Origin: Calliopum simillimum
Lineage: Eukaryota > Arthropoda > Insecta > Diptera > Lauxaniidae
DNA: 64,000 nucleotides
Direction: 5' to 3'
Assembly: GCA_951812925.1 (NCBI GenBank)
Contig: OX638370.1
Span: forward strand, 35,901,948-35,965,947
Within the stretch, counting starts at the first letter, position 1; every line of letters starts with the position of its first letter. The notes under the pieces are model-generated. The model saw nothing but the letters and a program-made list of their open reading frames with translations, was not told where the DNA came from and did not search any database. A program made the position numbers and the translations under genes. This document shows, one piece after another, positions 55,181-64,000 of the stretch.

Positions 55181-55830
55181 GAAAAATCCAATACAAATTT
55201 TGAGGTTTGCTTTCGAGAAAATTTATTTTTAATCTTCCTTTTTTTTCGTTCTCCATTATAATTACACGCTAAAAAATAATAGTTTAAATCGTTAAAAACA
55301 CACCGAACTGAAATTTGGTTCAAACAAAACTAAAAAAAAAACCGGGTGGCAACCTTGAAAACTTTTTCACAATCTCAGAAAAGTTTATCTATTCTCAGTC
55401 AAAAAAAGTAAGAATTATATAAGATTTTCTAAAATAATCAGGCGGCAACCCTAAAAATTTATGTTGGATTTTTAAAAAGTTTAATTAAGTGTTTTGATAC
55501 TGAATTTTGATTTTTTTTTTTTTAAATAAATGGTTTAGCAAAACTAACAACAAAAAAACCGGGTGGCAACACCGAAAGTTTTGTAAAAAACAGTTGGCAG
55601 ACTTGAAAGTTTTTTGTATAAATTTCGCAAAGCTTATCTGAAAGTTTCTGAAACCAAAAATTTCAATTTAGTCAAAAGAAGTTAGAATTATATAAGATTT
55701 TCGAAAATAACCATGTGGCAACTCTAAAAATTCATGTTGGATATTTAAAAAGTTTTTTTAAAATAAATTTTTTTTCTTTAAATAAATAGTTTAAGCAAAA
55801 CTAACAAAAAAAAAAAAATCCATGTGGAGG
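55181..55830. repeat. Further 'GGTGGCAACC' units, one orientation
   Basis: 'GGGTGGCAACCTTG' (55343), 'GGCGGCAACCCT' (55441), 'GGGTGGCAACACCG' (55560) and 'TGTGGCAACTCT' (55714) recur with the filler 'AAAGTAAGAATTATATAAGA'. The units are like those of the right arm at 53.5-53.8 kb. Confidence 0.75.
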
Positions 55831-56375
55831 ATTACTAAACGGAAAATGATGAAAAGTTGTAAAAAAATTACGGAGAATGATGAAACGGAGAATCATGAAA
55901 TGTTGTGTTGCAAAAAAAGTAATATTACAATGAAATTATCAATTTAGTATGTATTTTAAAGTTGAAACGGATAGCCCGTGTAATTGGTTATAGATTTCTT
56001 TATACATATAAAGATAAAATAATATGTTTAGTAACATAAAAAAAAATTTACGCGGAGAATGATGCACACTTGCGTTCTTTACAAAATTTTTAAACTTTTT
56101 CAAAAAAAAAAAAAAGAAAAAGAAACGCTCGAAAAAGCAAAACTGACTGAGCTGAATCTCCGCTTTCTCTTCACTTTCAGTTTTCTATTTACTCAATAAT
56201 TAAAAAAAATTACAAATGGAATATGAAAAACATGGTTTTAAGGAGAATCACCCATTTGTGCATAAAATCAATACAAAAAAGTTTGCGTGATATAGAACAA
56301 AAGTTACTATAATTTGATTGAAGTCAACATCTCTACCTTTCTTTTCGATTGATGCAATAAAATTATTTTACAAAA
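55831..56375. other. Non-coding DNA, unassigned
   Basis: 'CGGAGAATnATGA' recurs at about 55874, 55889 and 56053. No other structure. Confidence 0.45.
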
Positions 56376-56377
56376 AG

Positions 56378-56822
56378 ATGGCCTAAACGGTCAGTTAGAG
56401 AGCCCGGAGACACCTCGGTTCATGCCCAAAATATATATTTCCCCATCGATTGGCGAAATAAAATTTTTGTAAAAAAATGGACCCGAAATGATCACTTCCA
56501 GGGCTCAAAAACAAAAAGCTCAAAAATATATTTTCGACCTTTCCTCGTCGATTGGGGCAATTTTTTTTTTCTAAAAAAATGGTCCAAGACGTTTAGTTAG
56601 AGAGCCCAGAGACATGTCCAAAATATATTTTCGACCTTTCCTTATCGATCAAAGTCATAAAATTTTTTCTAAAAAATGTGCGAAAAACGGTCACTTAGAA
56701 TGCTCAGAGATACTTTAAATCATTTCCTAAATATATAGAACTGTGCAATCATTTTTTTTTACAAAAATGGACCAAAAAGATCAGTCATGTCCAAGATATA
56801 TTTTCGATCTTTCCCCTATTGT
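56378..56822. repeat. ~100-bp tandem repeat, about 4.5 units
   Basis: Each unit contains 'GTnAGTTAGAGAGCCCnGAGA', 'CCAAAATATATTTTCGACCTTTCC', an 'ATCGAT'-like site and 'TTTTTCTAAAAAAATGG'. Units start near 56386, 56492, 56598, 56690 and 56783. Strongly diverged; no coding sense. Confidence 0.78.
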
Positions 56823-58970
56823 TCATACATAACACTACTGCACTCAAAAGTATTCATTTTACTCACTTCATTCGATGACACTGCTGCACTCGCGCAGAGT
56901 TCAAATTATTTTTGGATGCGGCATTCATTCATATCAATGTACTTGATTATGAGCTCTGCTGAAGTAGTGTGCAATAGTGTCACAAAAATTGAATGCATTC
57001 AGGCAGATGACTATTATTTACACCAAAACAAAACTTTTGATGCCGAGGGTTTGGATTCCGAACAACTTTATTTTTTAACCAGTCTATAGTTAAATCATCG
57101 CCTTTTTATATGTGGAACAAAAGTAAGTTCATAATGTGAATGTGCCGTAGTTCATATAAATGACATCAAATTTCATTCAATTTTGACATTTATATTGTAG
57201 ACAGATAGAGAACTAGTTGATAAAAAGCCAATCAAATGCAGTCAGATTCGAAATTAACACTTTAGGCAATTTTGCATAAAACCTTGATTTTATTGTCTTA
57301 CAGTGTACTTTTTGAAGTACACTTTCATTTCCAGGTGTTAATTTTTTTTTTTTTTGTTGAAGATGCGCATCAGCAAAATTTTAACATTCAATGTCAATTG
57401 AAAACATTTAATTTCAAAAGTAAATAAACAAAAAAATCAACATTTTTCCGTCAAAAGTGCTGTATCAGCACTTTGCGCATTTTGAATGCTGACGCACTTT
57501 ATGTGGCGCGCGCTATGAATAAAAATGTTCGTTTCAAAAGCGTAGCAACAACAATGAGAAGTGCATAAAAAAATATGCTACTATGCACTTTGCATTTGCT
57601 TTTCTTTATTTTGTTTTTGAATTTTTTTTCTTTTTGTAATTTTGCAACAAATTTCAATGTTGCTTGCAATTTTCACCCATTTCCAAGACACTTTGGGTTT
57701 GTGGTAGCGCAAAATAACTTTATAGCTATAATAACAAAATCGACAACAAAGACAACAACAAAAGCGACAATTACAACAACACAATGTCAAAAAGAGCATT
57801 AACGGTAGATAAAATAAAATGATTTTTTTTATTACTTTTCTTTTTTTTTTGTTTCTTTTTCACAATAAAGCTGCAAGCATCTGCATAATTACGTATGCGG
57901 AAGTTTTTTCTTGCAGTGCAGTTTTTTTTCAACTTTATTTTAATTTCGTTTTATTTTTTATTGTGGTTTTTTCCTCGATTTTTCAGTTTATGAGTTATTG
58001 TTATTTTGGAGTGTGTCATTGGCGTAGTTGGAAATAAAATAATAATAACTGATAATTATAAATTGATGGGATATGTCATTAGTAAAGCGATATTTGTATA
58101 AAAAAAGTTTATATTTCAATGACTTCTAAGAAAGATCGATATTAAAAAAAAAAAAATTAATTAAAATGTAAATAATAAAGGGTTATTTAATGAATAATAT
58201 TCATTTTGTGTTTCCGAAGGTAAACGTAAATAAAACACACTATTTACAGTGATTTCAATCAAAATTTTTATACAATACACTGTCTTGCACCTTGACATTA
58301 TGCAAATGTCACGGGACATCTTACAGAACTTGAGCCTTTTGAGATAAGTTTCGATGACTCAACGGCACATATTGGCAGCAAAAGCACGGTCATAGCTTGA
58401 CGTTTATTTGTTTTCAAAGCGACTAGAGCTTAAGGATTCTTTGTTTAAATATGATCCTTTGCATAACCTCACAAGAAATAAGTCCAGCTGCAATAAGTCA
58501 CAAGAGCTTGGTAATCAATTTGCCCCACAAAAACTTGAAAATTTACATACGGGAAGTTGTTTCAGATTTCAGACCTGTAATCCGGTAAATCGTACCTACT
58601 GTGTTTGATACTTGAATCAACACCTTGAACTTAAAACTATACTATTTGTATGAAATTGTTTATATAAAGCCCAATGTAACGCTTTGGCCCAAAATATACT
58701 GAACCGATTTTTATATATTTTTTTTTTAAAACATTCTATGCATGCCAAGGAACAAACGTGCACACTTATTTTTTGATATTTAAAAGATAAACCTTTTTTT
58801 TTAGTATAAAGTTACTTAAAAAAAAATTATATGCTTCATTTGTTTCTTGAGTCCCTTTTATTTATTTTTTTTTTTTTTTTTAATGCTGGAAGAAAAATAT
58901 ATAGAATTTGATTTTATGAGAGTGATTTTGCCAGTGGTCCAACTTGCTGCTTTTCCTACAAAATTTTGTG
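56823..58970. other. Non-coding DNA, unassigned
   Basis: Several ORFs of 70-100 codons here overlap on opposite strands and are low-complexity. 57325-57560 contains a short CG-richer patch. No gene accepted. Confidence 0.45.
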
Positions 58971-58974
58971 CTTT

Positions 58975-60090
58975 GACATTTTTACCGATATTTTTGGATG
59001 TTTTTCGATACTTTTGGACTTTTACCGATTTCTTCGATGTCTTCCAATACTTTTGTAATTTTACCGTTGTATTTCGATACTTTTGGACTTTTACCCGTAT
59101 TTTAGTTGCTTTTCGATACACTTGGACTTTTGCCGATTTCTTTGATGTATTTGAATATTTTCGATGCTTTTAGACTTTTACCGATCTTTTGTTTATTTGA
59201 GATGTTTTTGATACTTTGTTCTTTTAGCGATATTTTTGATTTTTTCGATATTTTTTGACTTTTGCCTATATTTTAAATGGGTTTTTTATATCTTTGGACT
59301 TTAAGCGATATTTTAGTTTTATTTCGATACTTCTAGGCTTTTACCGATATTTTAGATATTTTTCGCCACTTTTGGACTTTTACCGATTTCTTCGATGTCT
59401 TCCAATACTTTTGTACTTCTACCAATATTTTAGTTGTATTTCGATACTTTTGGACTTTTACCGATATTTTATATGTTATTCGATACTTTTGGACTTTTAG
59501 CAATTTCTTCGATGTCTTCCAGTACTTTTTCTATATTTGAGATTTATTTCGATACTTTTGAACTTTTACCGATATTTTAAATCTTTTTCGATACTTTTGG
59601 ACTTTTACCCGTATTTTAGTTGTTTTTCGATACACTTAAACTCTTGCCGATATCTTCGATTTATTTAAATACTTTTCGGTGCTTTTGGACTTGTATTGAT
59701 ATCTTTTATATTTTAGTTGATTTTCGATACTTTGGACTTTTACCGATATTTTAGATATTTTTCGATACTTTTGAACTTTTACCGATTTCTTCGATGTATT
59801 TAAAAATTTTTCAATGCTTGTAGACTTTTACCAATATCCTATGTATATTTTAGATGTTTTGGTACTTTCGGGCCTTTACCGATATTTTAGATGTTTTTCG
59901 ATATTTTTTGACTTTTACCTTTATTTTAAATGTTTTTCTATATTTTTGGATACCAATATTTTAGATGTTTTTCAATAAACCTGAACTTTTGCCGATCAAT
60001 ATTTTTCGATATTTTTAGACTTTTACCGATACATTGTATATTTCAGAAATTTCTGATACTTTTGGACTTTTACTGATATTTTGTATGTCA
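58975..60090. repeat. ~38-bp satellite, about 1.1 kb
   Basis: About 28 diverged units of the form 'TTTTTCGATACTTTTGGACT' followed by 'TTTACCGATATTTTAGATG'. A related variant with 'TTCTTCGATGTCTTCCAATA' alternates in the first half and suggests a higher-order unit. Confidence 0.92.
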
Positions 60091-60286
60091 TGATTTTATG
60101 GAGTTAAATAAAATAAATATATTGCAGCATCAGTTTGTGGTACATTGTTTTAGAAAAATTGTTTTCCTGATTAGCTTTTTTAGTGCTTTTTACTTAAAAA
60201 ATGCATTTTTGCTATTGATTTTAGTGGCAGTGATATAAACTAATATGTTCTTTTTATTTTTTTTTTGCAAATAACCCACAATATAT

Positions 60287-60990
60287 ACGAGGGGCACTAT
60301 TTATATTTTGGAAACTGGCAACACTAATGTCAATAGCTAAAGTCTGGCAATAAATAATAATAAATAATAATAAAGTTTGACATTTTTTAGCATAAACATA
60401 CTCACAACGTTTTGATGTACAAGTGCTATTTGTTTTGCCTACAGTGAGTTAAGAAAATCAATTTTTCCATTGATAATTTAAGCGATTGATAAATTATGGG
60501 GTATCCAACGAGAACAAACCTTTTTTACGGCCAGGTGTTCATGCAATATTGAATGTATGCTGGTCCCACTAATGCCTAAGGTTGTCACAATCTCACGATA
60601 GGTCACATGACGATCTTGCAATATCAGTTGGCGCACAGCATCAATGGTTTCCGGAACAACTACTGTTTTTGGACGACCTTCACAAAATTCGTCTTGGAGT
60701 GAACTACGACCTCGGTTGAATTCACCATACCATCGATAAACACTGGTCCTTGATGGAGCTTCATCGCCAAAAATTGAATTAAGTTCATCGATGCACTGTT
60801 GTTGAGTTAATCCACGTCGAAAGTTGTAAAAAATAATCGCACGAAAATTTTCACGATTTAATTCCAAACAAACACAAACAGCGCTTGTATGTCAAAATGT
60901 TCTGAGTACGTATAATCTCAAAAATGGCAAACTTTACGATAGAGCTGGCAGTTGCCAGATTGCAACACTAGGGTTGCCCAATCCTGATAT
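60287..60990 (-). mobile_element. Truncated mariner with long inverted ends
   Basis: The left end 'CGAGGGGCACTATTTATATT' is a mariner-type terminus. The text 60300-60450 (plus strand) matches the minus strand of about 60975-60850: 'CTGGCAACACT', 'AAAGTTTGACATTTTT', 'ACnTACTCAnAACnTTTTGA', 'TACAAGTGCT'. Both flanks of the coding part are thus copies of the same 5' region. The right outermost end appears lost. It carries the transposase fragment 60478-60867. Confidence 0.72.
60478..60867 (-). pseudogene. Mariner transposase, N-terminal DNA-binding part only
   Basis: A 129-codon frame begins 'MELNRENFRAIIFYNFRRGL', contains the Mos1-type helix-turn-helix ('YRWYGEFNRGRSSLQDE', 'EGRPKTVVVPETIDAV') and a second HTH ('VTYREIVTTLGISGTSIH'), and stops after 'RWIPHNLSIA', where the family usually continues 'L(S/T)EAQ' into the catalytic domain. 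All catalytic aspartates are absent. The DNA-binding half is intact and uninterrupted, so an end-binding protein could in principle be made. Confidence 0.92.
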
Positions 60991-63900
60991 ATAAAAGGCA
61001 ACCTTCGTAACTAAACGGCGGAAAAAACCGCTAGTAATATATAACTTTAGTCAAGATTTTATTATTTAATATAAAATATAACAATGTTTTTTAACGCATA
61101 CATCATAGTGAATTAGAACAAATATTTAAATATGTTTGCTTAAAAGTAAACAAAATCTTTGTACAAAATTGAAGACTTTTAAAAGCAATAAATAGCGCCA
61201 GTATACTGCAGACATTATGCTTAATTCATGGCAATGCGACAATAATGTTGAGGGTGCCATAATGGCGCTGCAAACATATTGCACAATAAATCAGCTTCGA
61301 TATTGCTTAGAGCGCAGATACTCCAAGCTCTTATAATAGCTTATGTAAACACTTTAATAATTTGCAATTTTAATTAGTAGCCATAAAACCTTCAAAGAAT
61401 TTGAAAAAAGAAAAAAACATAAACAAATCATTTAAACAAAAATTACTACTGTCATGTTGCACACAGTTAATTTAAAAAAATGAGCTTATGAAATCACAAA
61501 ATTTTCACATTACACAGTTTAGGTTTACAGCAGTACCATCTCAGTTGGTAATATAAACGCATGTCATCTATGTTGGTCAATTTATGACAGATTTTTTTTG
61601 TCTTTTTAACAGAAATATTTCATTGCTGTTGTTTTTTTAATTATAACCATTTGCTGATGTTGTGCAAATACTACCATTGCATACAATTTTTCATCTAGTG
61701 GAAAAAAATGTAATGTCTTACTAATGAAGAAGCCTCTAAACTGATGTTGGTGTTGTTGCCGCTTTATGCGCTAAAAATGATATTGCGTTATGGGCGGTAA
61801 CAGCTAGTTTAATTGTTACATAGTGGCAGCTAATAACAGCCTTCATTTAAAACACTAAAGCAAAAACAAAAAGGGTAACCAAGACTCTGTAATACAAATT
61901 GCAAAAAGATTGCATAGATTCCGTATTTATGTGTATTTAAGTTGGTTACTATGTACTTTAACGATGTCATGCCTTTTTGTAATGTCAGTGATGAGTTAAT
62001 AGTGCAAAAGACTGCAATTATTGCAAGTGTGACACAATTAGTAAGTTTTTTGCGAAAAGTAATTATTTTTAAATGTTTAAATGATGTGGATATTGAGACT
62101 AAGTTCGAGTTCGTTGCTTAAATCTATTGATCAAATTATGCATTTTTGCTAAGCATTGGCAGTCAATTGGATTCATAAAGTTATGGATTTTCGAAATTAT
62201 ATCGAAGCTATTGCATCGTCCAATTTCTGCTTTAACTAAGTAACTACAAGGCTTTTATTTTTTATCGAAAATAATTCATAGGTCTTTACTAAAAGTATTT
62301 TTTCGAACATCTAAAACAAATGTAATTACGTGATTTAGACAAAAAACGTTAATCGAGTTCGTTGCTTAAGTCTTTTGTTTCTATGCTTTCTTAAGCGCAG
62401 CCATTAACAAGTTTATATATTTTTAAAAGCGTTGAAAACTAAGAATAGTAATAAGCTTATAAAAATAATAAGTGGCATCCAAGCTTCTATATAAAATTTT
62501 AAGTTTTCCAATACGCATGACTTACGTCTTTTTGAGGAATAATCTAATGTTTGGAGTTCTCACAATGAAAATAATTAAATTTTTTCTTCGACCTTTAGAT
62601 TAGTTAAAGTGTCGAAAAAGTGGTGCAAATACTGTCGCGAGTTTGAAAAAAAAGGCTAAAACAGAGCTGAACTGTTGCTGAAATTACAGAAATACTGAGG
62701 TTTTTATTAAAGAGTACTTGGAATCACTGTAGGCCCTTAAGGACTATGTGTGACGTTAACGGCACCTTTCCAATATTACGTAGCAGTAGGAGAGATTTTA
62801 CTGAATGTTGATTGAAGTTACATATTTTCTCAGTAATCAGCTACTGTGTCGTATGAGTAACATTAATTCAAAATTATTTTCAAGTTTGTTGCGCAAGTCT
62901 TTTGTTTTTTAATTTTCATGCGTAGCGCTTTCCAAGCTAAATATGAATATTTCATATCTTACAGCAGACTTGAGTTTTTCTCTTACAGTATGCCTTTTAG
63001 TGGCTGTCGATTTTGCCATTATTTCATACAATTTAACGCATTAATAAATCTTATTGAAAATTCTAAACAAGTTCGTTACTTAAGTCTTTTGTTTTTTCAT
63101 AACAAAAGCGTTAATGCTGCTAAGTTAATGTGTTATTTTGCAACAAGCAGAGATTCTTTTCAGTAGTTAATGCGATTTATGCCTTTTTTGTTAACAACAC
63201 AACCCTGTTCTATGTGTTGTCTTTGCTTTTTTCATATTAAAATCCAAACAACTAACTAAAACATAAATCAAACAATAGACATAATTTAAAAATTTTTGCA
63301 AATCAAATAAACTTTAAGTAGGTGTGCTTGTGTGTGATTTTTTTCCAGCCTTTTAAGGCTTAACCTATTTTTGCGCAGACACCAACTTCCCGCTATCACC
63401 CCCAACCAAAGAATTTAAGTAGTAACACGCCTTAAAAGCTCTAATTCCACTGAAATTGTGTTACACTTTTGACTTTAAATGTTGCACTACACTTTGGTGC
63501 TGCTAATTTGCAATAAGAAACAAAAACAACAACAACAAATACAACAAAATAAAAGCAAAAAACAACAACATGTGCAACGCTGCATAAAAATTTGAAATTT
63601 TCACTTTCAATTGCAATTGAAATAAAGTTGAAAAGCGAAAAAAATAAAAAAAAATTCGTTAAGAAAAAAAGAAAAAAAACCAAAATACGGAATCGGAAGA
63701 GTGAATGGCTGTTGAACACATAAGTAAACATACATATAGATATGTGTTTGCACATATGCAAGTTGCACCTTAAACTGTTGCATGCATATTCATTTGCACG
63801 TCTCCACTATGTTTGCGGCGCCTGTGTGTGTCTTTCTGCACTATGGCACTATGAGTATACGAGTGTTTTAACTTGCGGTTTCGTTTGTCAGTTACTGTAA

Positions 63901-64000
63901 CGTACACTTACAAATAAAAACCGCTGCGCTTTTGAAGTTTCCATAGTTTTATGGTTTTAATTTTTTCGTAATGTTTTGATTTAATGTAAAATTGACATGC
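60991..64000. other. Non-coding DNA with a recurring 26-bp motif
   Basis: 'AGTTCGTTGCTTAAGTCTTT' followed by TGTTT, or a close variant, occurs at 62106, 62355, 62881 and 63068 (and at 21651). The remainder is AT-rich; 63480-63700 is A-rich with CAA repeats. No gene recognised. Minus-strand ORF 63441-63761 is a low-complexity Phe/Val-rich frame. Confidence 0.5.

Noticed and set aside
58847..59500. ORFs of 81-108 codons with periodic FRYFWTF-like repeats
   Set aside because: They are translations of the 38-bp satellite and are interrupted by stops as soon as the phase shifts.

Overview
AT-rich, intron- and intergenic-like DNA from an insect, most likely a higher fly (Diptera, Schizophora). The evidence is the transposon mix (mariner-like, pogo/Tigger-like, hAT, non-LTR retrotransposons with RNase H), a dipteran repeat module containing 'CATGTCCGTCTGTC' and 'TATATATTCTTGATCA', short fly-type introns, and the absence of compact gene organisation. 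I find no intact host protein-coding gene. Almost every long ORF is either a transposon remnant or a chance ORF. Two stretches (about 28.0-29.1 kb and 43.98-44.76 kb) look like possible non-coding first exons or 5' UTRs, at low confidence.

Layout. 0.26-1.81 kb: non-autonomous DNA element with 38-bp perfect terminal inverted repeats (TIRs), a 5-bp target duplication and an internal ~142-bp tandem repeat. 3.3 kb: small hAT-type MITE. 3.7-5.1 kb: decayed LINE reverse transcriptase (minus). 5.2-6.1 kb: dipteran repeat module plus the same 142-bp units (second copy at 45.2-46.0 kb). 8.5-13.3 kb: a LINE RNase H domain split in two by a mariner-like pseudogene and by foldback DNA that itself contains another foldback. 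14.43-20.79 kb: a 6.36-kb pogo/Tigger-like transposon with a TA target duplication, a broken transposase, a PHD-like zinc-binding tail running into a coding 36-bp minisatellite, a tRNA-derived SINE, and a 2.9-kb palindrome. 21.8-25.8 kb: two LINE fragments, each invaded by a MITE. 26.4-26.8 kb: CTAAA satellite. 29.8-31.3 kb: three tandem ~262-bp tRNA-like repeat units, two of them carrying later insertions bounded by target duplications. 31.82-33.91 kb: complete-ended hAT element with a C-terminal transposase pseudogene. 34.1-35.1 kb: deleted relative of the pogo-like element. 36.06-36.74 kb: TTAA-flanked foldback. 39-60 kb: dispersed repeat families, LINE remnants, palindromes rich in 'GTTGCCACCTGG', a ~100-bp tandem array, a 1.1-kb ~38-bp satellite and a truncated mariner. 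61-64 kb: mostly unassigned, with a recurring ~26-bp motif.

Nothing here works together as a host pathway. What can be read is a history of nested insertions, several of them dated relative to one another by target-site duplications. The most unusual object is the pogo-like element with its catalytic Asp-to-Ala change, minisatellite-encoded tail and internal palindrome.
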